Shown: piece by piece, positions 36,336 through 42,903 of the stretch
How the letters are laid out: each line of letters starts with the position of its first letter
Numbering within the stretch: the stretch's first letter is position 1
Origin: a virus
IMG/VR virus record: IMGVR_UViG_3300042879_001583
Coordinates: 1-42,903 of that record
Reading direction: 5' to 3' (one strand)
Length of the DNA: 42,903 bases
Translations under genes and position numbers: made by a program
Notes under the pieces: model-generated
The model's database searches: none
Told to the model about the DNA's origin: nothing
The model's input: the letters and a program-made list of their open reading frames with translations, nothing else

Positions 36336-38774
36336 TCAATTGTTATCCATTTTAATTTTTGTTCCTGTTGCTTCACCTTTTCTCTTAGCACCTTTAGATT
36401 GATACCCAGTAATATTCTTATCAGTTAGTTCTTGTCCAGCGAGATATGCCTCTCTGTTCTTACGTCCTGCCGCCTGTCTTTGTGCCTCAATTGCTTTATC
36501 TTTTGCTTTAGTTAAACCAAGCGCACGTGCTGCCTTACCGATGATTCCATCGTCTGCACCAACCGCTTTTGCTTGTTTGATAACCATTTTGTCACCTTTC
36601 TTAGCAAGGTAACCAAGTCCACCTTTACCTAGAGCAATACCACCTTGCTTATTTACATTTGCAGCGGTTTTCATATTCTCTGGAGTTGCAGTCAGTGGTT
36701 TTTTGGCGTTCTGAGAACCAACGAGTGCTTCTTTTCTTCTTGGAGCTTCTTTTTTACCACCAATAGCATTAGAAGCAAGCATACCAGCACCTAGAGCACC
36801 AGCACCTAGAAGTCCTGCGGCGAGAAGTCCTTTTCTACCGCCACCACCTTTGCCAAGTGCTGCAGCGGCACCTTTTGCTGCCTTAGCAACTCCAGTTGCA
36901 GTAGTACCAGCAACTAAAGCACCACTCTTACCACCTGCTTTTGTCATTGCTCCTTTAGGGGAAGAAACAAGTGCTCCACCTTTACCGCCTCCGCCTCCAG
37001 CAGATCCTCCACCAACTAAACCACCACCTTTACCACCACCTTTACCACCTCCAGCAGCAGATGTTGCTGCTTTAGTAACATCTTTAACATTTACTGGTTT
37101 AATAGATGCATCAACCATTTTTCCAGGTTTTGCACCCGATGTTAAAGCACCTGAGGGGGATTTAACAAGGGATCCAGGTTTTCCTGCTTTTGTCATCGCT
37201 CCACCAGGAGACTTAACAAGTGCTCCACCTTTACCACTTCCTTTAAATCCCTTACCAAAGTCCGATGCTGCTTTTTTTAAAGTTTTACCCAACTGCTTAG
37301 TTGCTGGACTCTTAGCAACTTGCCCAGCAATTGATCTTGCCTTATTAATACCAACAATTAGTTTACCTAATGCTGGTAAGATATTTTCAGCAATAAGAAT
37401 ATCAATAAATTCATCTTCAGTATAATCAGATAAATCATAACCTTCAGCAATAAGACCCTCAACAATGAAATTATATTCATCAGCAAGATATCCAGCTTGC
37501 TCTAAAACAATGGACTGGATTGCATCTGAATCCATTTCCATCATTACATAAGATGCTTCTGCAAGAGTGTCAACTTGATTAGTCTCAAAAAGATAATCAA
37601 GAACTACGTCAAAAGCATCATATGATTCTTTTTTAGTTGCCGCTTCTGCTTTCTTTTTATCTTTTTCTTGTTGTGCCTTAAGATCTGCTTCTACTGATTT
37701 TGTATCAATCTTTCCAGCACCTTCTGGGCCACCCATTAATTTTTCACCTCTTTCTGCAGCAGCTTTTACTCCTGCTTCACCACCACCTGCTTTTTTGGAT
37801 GCTTCCATTTCTGCACGAGTTGGAGTTCTTACTTCATATTCAGTTCCACCTTTGGTTTTTCTTGTTGCAAAAGTTTTACCTTCGAGATCCTCATTACCTT
37901 TTCTACCACCAGGTGACAATTGACTTGTTGGTTTTGCTGGTTTTTGTGGTTTAGGTGGTTTTGCTGGTTGTGTTTTAGCACCAGCAGCACCAGATCCAGC
38001 AACAGATGGGGTAGATGGTGCTGCAGGAGCACCTTTTTCAGTTTGCTTAAAGAACTTCTCTCCAGATTGGGAATAAGTTACTTTCCCTTTCTTACCGCCG
38101 AGAACTGCATCATATTCTTTTCCAACTGTAACTTTACCGCCTTTACCACCAGCAGCTGCCACTGTTTGAGGTCCTGATTGTGCTCCAGACTTCTTATCAA
38201 CACTGGCACCAGCACCAGCAAGTTTTGCTCCAGCATATCCTGCTAAACCAGCAGCACCGAGACCAAGAGCAGCTTTACCAATTCCAGGAAGTTTTGGTGC
38301 AACTTTTGCAGCAATATCTTTTACTTTACCTACTGCACCACCGAGTGCCTTTCTAACACCAGGACCAGCAGCTCTTTTGAGGGCAACTTTAGCAGTTCTC
38401 GCAGCAGGAGCAACTGCTTTCATTGCACCTTTACCAAGAAGTTTTAATCCACTTACAATTCCTCCAAGACCTTCATCAAGTCTTGCGAGTTCAGTTTCGA
38501 TATGCTCTTCAGAAACTGTGCCCTCAGAAATCACAGGAGGGTTCATATAATATTCGAGAATATCTGTTTCAGAAGAATTGGTTAGAAAACCAACAACTCC
38601 CTCAGCAGTATGACCACTCGCAATCATATTATATGCAATTGTTGAGAAAATATCCTCAACAAGATTTGCAAGTTCTTCGTCATAATAATCTGAAGTTTCA
38701 TCGAGTGATGATTGATCTTGAGTCGCAATGTGTTCGTAAAGATACGAAATATCCTCTAAGTTAAAACTTGACAT
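36336..38774 (-). CDS. Large Ala/Gly/Lys-rich probable virion protein
   Basis: This 812-aa protein alternates low-complexity basic regions (GGKGGGKGGGLVGGGSAGGG; repeats of GALVKSPGGAMTKAGKPG type) with short acidic helical units such as AFDVVLDYLFETNQVDTLAE and YNFIVEGLIAEGYDLSDY. The same helical unit occurs in the next gene upstream. The composition suggests a head-internal or scaffold-like protein that may be processed, but no family is proven. A TATAAATA box fused to a terminator lies 29 nt before the ATG. Confidence 0.7.
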   Translation of the reverse strand: MSSFNLEDISYLYEHIATQDQSSLDETSDYYDEELANLVEDIFSTIAYNMIASGHTAEGVVGFLTNSSETDILEYYMNPPVISEGTVSEEHIETELARLDEGLGGIVSGLKLLGKGAMKAVAPAARTAKVALKRAAGPGVRKALGGAVGKVKDIAAKVAPKLPGIGKAALGLGAAGLAGYAGAKLAGAGASVDKKSGAQSGPQTVAAAGGKGGKVTVGKEYDAVLGGKKGKVTYSQSGEKFFKQTEKGAPAAPSTPSVAGSGAAGAKTQPAKPPKPQKPAKPTSQLSPGGRKGNEDLEGKTFATRKTKGGTEYEVRTPTRAEMEASKKAGGGEAGVKAAAERGEKLMGGPEGAGKIDTKSVEADLKAQQEKDKKKAEAATKKESYDAFDVVLDYLFETNQVDTLAEASYVMMEMDSDAIQSIVLEQAGYLADEYNFIVEGLIAEGYDLSDYTEDEFIDILIAENILPALGKLIVGINKARSIAGQVAKSPATKQLGKTLKKAASDFGKGFKGSGKGGALVKSPGGAMTKAGKPGSLVKSPSGALTSGAKPGKMVDASIKPVNVKDVTKAATSAAGGGKGGGKGGGLVGGGSAGGGGGKGGALVSSPKGAMTKAGGKSGALVAGTTATGVAKAAKGAAAALGKGGGGRKGLLAAGLLGAGALGAGMLASNAIGGKKEAPRRKEALVGSQNAKKPLTATPENMKTAANVNKQGGIALGKGGLGYLAKKGDKMVIKQAKAVGADDGIIGKAARALGLTKAKDKAIEAQRQAAGRKNREAYLAGQELTDKNITGYQSKGAKRKGEATGTKIKMDNN

Positions 38775-38803
38775 CTTAAAATATTCTGGTGCTTTTATAG
38801 AAA

Positions 38804-38835
38804 TATTTATAAAAAAAGAGGGTCGGATGACCCTC
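38804..38835 (-). promoter_or_regulatory. Terminator fused to a late promoter
   Basis: On the minus strand GAGGGTC-ATCC-GACCCTC (38818-38835) plus seven Ts terminates the 400-aa gene, and the U-tract leads straight into TATAAATA (38804-38811), the late promoter of the 812-aa gene. Confidence 0.82.
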
Positions 38836-38856
38836 TCGTAAAAGTTGTAGGATAAA

Positions 38857-40059
38857 TCAGGCTTCTTTTAACTTATTTGCACCTTCACCACCAGACTTAT
38901 AATCTTTGTTACCTTCCTTATATCTTCTATAAGCAGGAGTATTTAATTTTCTATCTAAATCAGTAACAGTAAATCTTTGCTCAATAATACCCTGAATTTG
39001 TTCAGGAGACATATTTGCCATCAAGGCAATTGCTTGCTCATTAGTGTCAGCGTGTCCTTCAGCAACAAGATACTCAAGAATGAAATCAAAATTATCTGGT
39101 TGATATGAATTCATTTGAGGAACTCTTCTATCACCACCGATTGCAGTATTTTTTCTTGCATTATTGATTTTTTTATCAACTGCACCTTTCATTGCTTTCA
39201 TACCTTTACTAGCAGCATAAGCACCGCCAGCAGCTAATGCACCTTTAAGAAGAAGACCTGCAATCTCATCAATCTGTTCACCTTCTGCCTCATAATGTGC
39301 ATTAACCACACCTTGTCTTGCTTGTGATGCTGCTCTCATTGCACGAAGTTCTGCTGCTTGTGCTGCAAGAGATGGTTTTTTAGCAGGAGCAGCAGCAGGA
39401 GCGGCAGCAGGTCTAGTAGCGGCAGCGGGAGTAGGTCTAGCAGCGGCAGCGGGAGTAGGTCTAGCAGCGGCAGTAGCAGGTCTAGCGGCAGTTGCGGGAG
39501 TGGCAGGTCTAGCAGCGGTAGCGGGTCTAGCAGCGGCAGCAGGTCTAGCAGCAGGGGCAGGTTTACCTTGATCCATTCTACCAAGATTTGCTCTACCTTG
39601 TGCGATTACCTGAGATGTGCTCATGCCCCTTCCTTGCTGAGCCTTGGCATTTCCACCACCAGCAGAATATGCTGCTCTATCAGCAGCAGAGAGACCAGAA
39701 ACACCAGTAGAAGTTACTGATGCACCTTTAGGAGCTGTGGTTCCAAATGATTTTTGTGCAGCAGGTGCAACTTTTGCGCCAGCAACTCCACTAACAGCTG
39801 GTTTTTTTGCACTAGGAGATCCCCCACCACCAAATCTTTGTTGCCTTAAGGCATCGATTCTCGCAGCAGATTGTTTTTGAGCTGCCATCTGCGATCTAAC
39901 TTTATCAACTGCAGCCTGTCCACCAAAATTTACAGCAATCTCATCAATTTGCTCGACTTCTTCTTCATTAATTTCATCAACAATTTCTTCTTTAGAAGAA
40001 TAAACTTCTTTATATGCTTGCATTAAATTCGCAACTTCACTACCAGTAAGTCTAGACAT
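38857..40059 (-). CDS. Ala/Pro-rich probable virion protein with acidic IDEIA repeats
   Basis: The 400-aa protein has an acidic N-terminus (IVDEINEEEVEQIDEIAVNF), a middle of tandem ARPATAARPATPATAARPAT-like repeats (about 170-235), a second EGEQIDEIAGLLLKGALAAG region and a C-terminal helical unit DNFDFILEYLVAEGHADTNE that matches units in the 812-aa protein. It is probably disordered between folded ends. A structural or internal head protein is inferred. It has its own late promoter and terminator. Confidence 0.7.
   Translation of the reverse strand: MSRLTGSEVANLMQAYKEVYSSKEEIVDEINEEEVEQIDEIAVNFGGQAAVDKVRSQMAAQKQSAARIDALRQQRFGGGGSPSAKKPAVSGVAGAKVAPAAQKSFGTTAPKGASVTSTGVSGLSAADRAAYSAGGGNAKAQQGRGMSTSQVIAQGRANLGRMDQGKPAPAARPAAAARPATAARPATPATAARPATAAARPTPAAAARPTPAAATRPAAAPAAAPAKKPSLAAQAAELRAMRAASQARQGVVNAHYEAEGEQIDEIAGLLLKGALAAGGAYAASKGMKAMKGAVDKKINNARKNTAIGGDRRVPQMNSYQPDNFDFILEYLVAEGHADTNEQAIALMANMSPEQIQGIIEQRFTVTDLDRKLNTPAYRRYKEGNKDYKSGGEGANKLKEA
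39399..39560 (-). repeat. Alanine/arginine/proline coding repeat
   Basis: Within the 400-aa gene, tandem imperfect copies of about 24 and 12 nt encode ARPAT/ARPTPA units. On the plus strand they appear as GCAGCGG/TCTAGC blocks. They are candidates for strain-to-strain length variation. Confidence 0.7.
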
Positions 40060-40085
40060 TTTTTCTTTTTAGTTCTTTATAAATT

Positions 40086-40117
40086 TATTTATAAAAAAAG
40101 AGGGTCTTTTGACCCTC
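40086..40117 (-). promoter_or_regulatory. Terminator fused to a late promoter
   Basis: On the minus strand GAGGGTC-AAAA-GACCCTC (40100-40117) and a T-run end the nrd transcript, followed immediately by TATAAATA (40086-40093), 26 nt before the ATG at 40059. Confidence 0.82.
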
Positions 40118-40274
40118 ATTTCACATCATCTTGAGTTTTACCCAACCATTCCTTTTCATAATCAAAATCTCCAAAAAGAAAATCATCATATTCTGCTGCC
40201 TTTCGATAGGCATCTAATTGTGCTTCTAGATCCCACTCAAAGTTGGAATCCTGCAAAGGAGTCTTTGGTGACAT
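40116..40274 (-). CDS. Uncharacterised 52-aa acidic protein after nrdB
   Basis: With the ATG at 40274 it begins MSPKTPLQDSNFEWDLEAQL and is acidic and aromatic (AEYDDFLFGDFDYEKEW). GGAGGA lies upstream. It overlaps the nrdB end by 38 nt; a longer frame inside nrdB is not favoured. Its stop is followed directly by the terminator hairpin. Function unknown. Confidence 0.7.
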   Translation of the reverse strand: MSPKTPLQDSNFEWDLEAQLDAYRKAAEYDDFLFGDFDYEKEWLGKTQDDVK

Positions 40275-41379
40275 CTTGCTTAATTCCTCCGACGATGTAG
40301 GATTCGACTTCGGTTTCTTGTGGAGCAACTTGAAGACCTTTTGAGGAAATCCAATGCTCAGTCCAAGGAAGTGGATTATTTTTTGCTGAAATGTCATAAA
40401 TCGGTTTAAGTCCAATTGCTTTCATTCTACGGTTAGCAATCCATTCGACATACTGCTGTAACAGTTTGTCGTTAAGACCAATCATCGAACCATCTTTAAA
40501 CAGATATTCTGCCCAGAGTTTTTCTTGATTCACAGCATTCTCAAAGGTCTTGTAGAACCATTGCTCTTCTTCTTTGGAGATACGTGCCATATCAGGGTCA
40601 TCACCTTCTTTCCATTTGTTTAGAATGTTTTGAGTGATGACCAAATGCTGATTCTCATCACGAGCAATCAGTGAGATGATTTTTGCACTTCCCTCCATAA
40701 GCTTGAGTTCGCCAAACGCAAAACTACAAGCGAAGCTGACGTAAAAGCGAATACCTTCAAGAATATTAACGTTTGCAACTGCTCTGAATAGTTTTCTTTT
40801 GAGTTCATACCTTCCTTCTAGTGCGGATGGAACTTGCTCCAAAGCGTGGACCCACTGACTCGAATTGTCATAAAAATGAGCGGCATTAATGAAATCATTA
40901 TACGCCTCAGTTACACTGACGGCACGTTCCATAATACGATCTTCTTTGAGAATCGTATCGAAGACTTCAGATGGGTCCGAATAAACATTTTTGATAATAT
41001 AAGTATAGGAACGGGAGTGGATCATCTCCATAAACTCCCAGACCTTCATACACGCTTCCAGTTCGGGAAGTGAACAGTATGGAGCAAATGCCATACCAGG
41101 TCCACGACCCTGAACGGAGTCCAACATTACCTGATACTTCAGGTTGCTGGTGAAGATGTGTTTTTGTTCTGGGCGTAGCATATGATAGTCGCTACGGTCT
41201 TTTTGAAGAGAAACCTCTTCGGGTCTCCAGAAGTAACCCAGTTGCTGTGTAGTTAGTTTATCGAAGATTGGGTATTTGTAAGAATCATATCTTTGGATTC
41301 CTAGTGGCTGTCCAAAAAACATTGGTTGTTTTTTGGTGTCTACTTCCTGAGGATTAAAAACGGTCATTGATTCGACCAT
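40237..41379 (-). CDS. nrdB: Ribonucleotide reductase class Ia, beta subunit
   Basis: The R2 subunit houses the di-iron/tyrosyl radical. From the ATG at 41379 (GGAGG 8 nt upstream) it has 380 aa; a GTG 14 codons earlier is the alternative. EFMEMIHSRSYTYIIKNV contains the iron ligands Glu118 and His121 and radical Tyr125, and ISLIARDENQHLVITQ the second Glu and His. With NrdA it makes deoxynucleotides for phage DNA synthesis, using reducing power that the pentose-phosphate genes could supply. Confidence 0.96.
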   Translation of the reverse strand: MVESMTVFNPQEVDTKKQPMFFGQPLGIQRYDSYKYPIFDKLTTQQLGYFWRPEEVSLQKDRSDYHMLRPEQKHIFTSNLKYQVMLDSVQGRGPGMAFAPYCSLPELEACMKVWEFMEMIHSRSYTYIIKNVYSDPSEVFDTILKEDRIMERAVSVTEAYNDFINAAHFYDNSSQWVHALEQVPSALEGRYELKRKLFRAVANVNILEGIRFYVSFACSFAFGELKLMEGSAKIISLIARDENQHLVITQNILNKWKEGDDPDMARISKEEEQWFYKTFENAVNQEKLWAEYLFKDGSMIGLNDKLLQQYVEWIANRRMKAIGLKPIYDISAKNNPLPWTEHWISSKGLQVAPQETEVESYIVGGIKQDVTKDSFAGFQL

Positions 41380-41401
41380 TGATTTTTCCTCCAAACCTGT
41401 T

Positions 41402-42903
41402 TTAAATCTTACAAGACTCACAATCTTCCTCCTCTGATTCTAGAATATCGGAAATTAAATTTTCAAGAGACTGTTTGGTTTCTTCAACCTCATCAGTCTT
41501 ATGATCATAGGTATTTTGATAGTAGGATGTTTTCCACCCGTACTTATATGTAGTTAAAAGGTCCTGTGCCATTACTGAAGTCGGGACTTCATTATCTGGA
41601 TAATTTTGCGGGTTATAGGACCAGTTTCCACTAATCGCCTGATCAAAGAATTTTTGCATAACAGCAACAACATTGATATAACCGCGATTGCTAGGCATAT
41701 CCCACAGAAGCGTATAATTGTTCTTAAGTGTTTGATACTGGGGAACAATTTGCTTAAGTGGACCCTTCTTCGACTTCTTAACGGACAAGTATCCGCGAGG
41801 TGGTTCGATTCCATTGGTTGCATTTGACACAACGGAACTGCTCTCCGAAGGCATTTGTGCGGACAACGTGCTGTTCCGTACTCCATATTGCTTGACCCGC
41901 TCACGAAGCGACTCCCAATCATACTTAAGTTCGTTAGGTACAATTTCGTCTACATCTCTCTTGTAAGTATCTATAGGGAGAATGCCATTGCCATATTTGG
42001 TTCTGTGTGAATATTCACACGCACCTTTTTCTTTGGCAAGATCAACAGTTGCCTGAATCAAATAATACTGGAATGCCTCAGTCAGATCATGGACCAGTTT
42101 CCAGGCGCCAGGATCATCATAATGCTCACCGTGCTTAGCGAGATAGTGTGCCAAACCAATAAAACCTACCCCAAGTGAACGACGTGCTCTGGTGGCGATT
42201 TCTGCTGCTCTGACGGGGTATCCCTGAAAATCAATGAGTTCATCAAGACTCCTAACAGCAAGATCACAAAGAACTTCAAGATCCTCAAGATCCCTGATTT
42301 TGCCAACATTAATAGCAGAAAGGATGCAAAGAGCAATTTCACCATCAGGATCATCAATATGCTGAATAGGTTTGGTAGGCAGAGTAATTTCTTGACACAG
42401 ATTGCTCATCTCAACTTTATCCATAAAGGAAGAGTGAGAGTTGCAGTGGTCAATGTTCATAATGTAAACACGACCAGTTTCAGCACGTTCTTTCAGGAGG
42501 TCCAGAAAGAGTTCTTGAGCTCCGATAGTCTTTCTTGGAATAGACTCATCTCGTTCATAACGTACATACAACTCGTCAAAAGCATCAGTTCCAAAAGCAT
42601 CATACAGACCAGGAACTGCGTGTGGGGAGAAGAGTGAAACTTCTTCGTTCTTGATGAAACGTTCATAGAACAGTTTGGAGATTTGGATACTGTAGTCTAA
42701 CTTACGAACACGGTTATCTTCGGTTCCTTTGTTATTCTTTAATACTAGGATGTCTTCGATCTCTTGGTGCCAGATTGGGAAGTGGACAGTTGCTGATCCA
42801 CCTCTGATGCCATTTTGAGTGCAGCATCGGACAGTTGCTTCAAACTTTTTGAGGAAAGGGACAACACCTGTGTGCTGAACTTCTCCACCTCTGATTTTAG
42901 CGT
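41402..42903 (-). CDS. nrdA: Ribonucleotide reductase class Ia, alpha subunit (5' end outside window)
   Basis: The visible 499 codons are the C-terminal part of NrdA. They include ATVRCCTQNGIRGGSATVHF, MNIDHCNSHSSF and EMSNLCQEITLP (Asn, Cys and Glu of the radical active site), ARRSLGVGFIGLAHYL, the NSTLSAQMPSESSSVVSNAT loop (substrate phosphate binding) and the terminal CESCKI, whose two cysteines pass electrons to the active site. The frame is open to the window edge. It is followed by nrdB after 22 nt. Confidence 0.96.
   Translation of the reverse strand, partial: AKIRGGEVQHTGVVPFLKKFEATVRCCTQNGIRGGSATVHFPIWHQEIEDILVLKNNKGTEDNRVRKLDYSIQISKLFYERFIKNEEVSLFSPHAVPGLYDAFGTDAFDELYVRYERDESIPRKTIGAQELFLDLLKERAETGRVYIMNIDHCNSHSSFMDKVEMSNLCQEITLPTKPIQHIDDPDGEIALCILSAINVGKIRDLEDLEVLCDLAVRSLDELIDFQGYPVRAAEIATRARRSLGVGFIGLAHYLAKHGEHYDDPGAWKLVHDLTEAFQYYLIQATVDLAKEKGACEYSHRTKYGNGILPIDTYKRDVDEIVPNELKYDWESLRERVKQYGVRNSTLSAQMPSESSSVVSNATNGIEPPRGYLSVKKSKKGPLKQIVPQYQTLKNNYTLLWDMPSNRGYINVVAVMQKFFDQAISGNWSYNPQNYPDNEVPTSVMAQDLLTTYKYGWKTSYYQNTYDHKTDEVEETKQSLENLISDILESEEEDCESCKI

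Noticed and set aside
36850-37425. Plus-strand Pro/Ala-rich ORF opposite the 812-aa protein
   Set aside because: The Pro-rich composition is the complement of Gly/Lys/Ala codon repeats on the minus strand; no independent signals.
39358-39720. Plus-strand Ser/Arg/Gly-repeat ORF
   Set aside because: Shadow of the ARPAT-coding repeat of the 400-aa gene.
42571-42571. Apparent start of a shorter nrdA frame
   Set aside because: The codon is an internal TTG (Leu) in a frame that continues in clear NrdA sequence to the window edge; no frameshift is needed.
1-42903. CRISPR arrays, insertion sequences, integrase or att sites, rRNA
   Set aside because: No regularly spaced repeats, transposase or integrase motifs, flanking inverted repeats with target duplication, or rRNA sequence were found.

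Overview
The window looks like part of the genome of a large T4-like cyanophage (a myovirus of Synechococcus-type cyanobacteria). The evidence is a T4-type nrdA/nrdB pair, a GH24 T4-type lysozyme, a phage tail-lysozyme domain, T4-type late promoters (TATAAATA and the variant CTAAATA), and host-derived metabolic genes typical of cyanophages: talC, zwf, gnd, a plastoquinol terminal oxidase (PTOX), pstS and a cyanobacterial SLH/OprB porin. At least 25 tRNA genes lie in the window. Such a large set recalls freshwater cyanophages, but that habitat is inference. Almost everything is on the minus strand; the exceptions are one pair of genes at 17.0-18.2 kb and one four-gene operon at 27.5-29.5 kb.

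Layout, read from the left edge (transcription mostly right to left). 1-10,983: a tightly coupled operon, many joints being ATGA overlaps, for nucleotide-sugar and glycan synthesis. It holds GDP-fucose, dTDP-deoxysugar and UDP-GlcNAc dehydratase genes, a sugar aminotransferase, a cytidylyltransferase, glycosyltransferases (GT2, exostosin-like, DUF1792/GT-D-like) and a methyltransferase. 11,175-12,067: small genes and tRNA-Pro. 12,089-16,769: an apparent single operon of five tiny proteins, talC, zwf, gnd, a 55-aa protein, PTOX and two tiny membrane proteins. It would redirect host carbon and electrons to NADPH and pentoses. 16,886-19,512: tRNA-Ser, a divergent pair of paralogous unknown genes, a zinc-ribbon protein, a Dps-like protein, tRNA-Val and two small genes. 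19,577-22,145: pstS and the porin, with Pho-box-like repeats upstream. 22,282-25,907: a tRNA array interrupted by an HNH endonuclease gene, by structured spacers and by a 33-aa gene with its own late promoter and terminator. 26,015-36,231: late lysis, envelope and structural genes, including a tail-lysozyme protein, a secreted HEGWH metallopeptidase, a thermonuclease, a 774-aa outer-membrane-like barrel, a GH24 lysozyme and a C39-like peptidase. 36,336-40,059: two Ala/Gly/Lys-rich probable virion proteins. 40,116 to the end: a 52-aa gene, nrdB and partial nrdA.

Regulation is unusually readable. Consensus sigma70-type promoters (TTGACA-17-TATAAT) precede early genes and tRNAs. T4-type late promoters sit about 18-30 bp before late genes. 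Several intergenic joints combine a terminator and a promoter: the apex of the terminator hairpin carries the -35 box, or the late box follows the U-tract directly. No psbA, psbD, hli or CP12, no CRISPR array, no rRNA and no insertion sequence was seen. The most promising unexplained items are the small coupled membrane proteins around PTOX and talC, a tRNA-like gene with a 20-nt anticodon loop, a possible pseudoknot RNA in the tRNA array, the pstS-porin phosphate module, the autotransporter-like barrel and the composite terminator-promoters.
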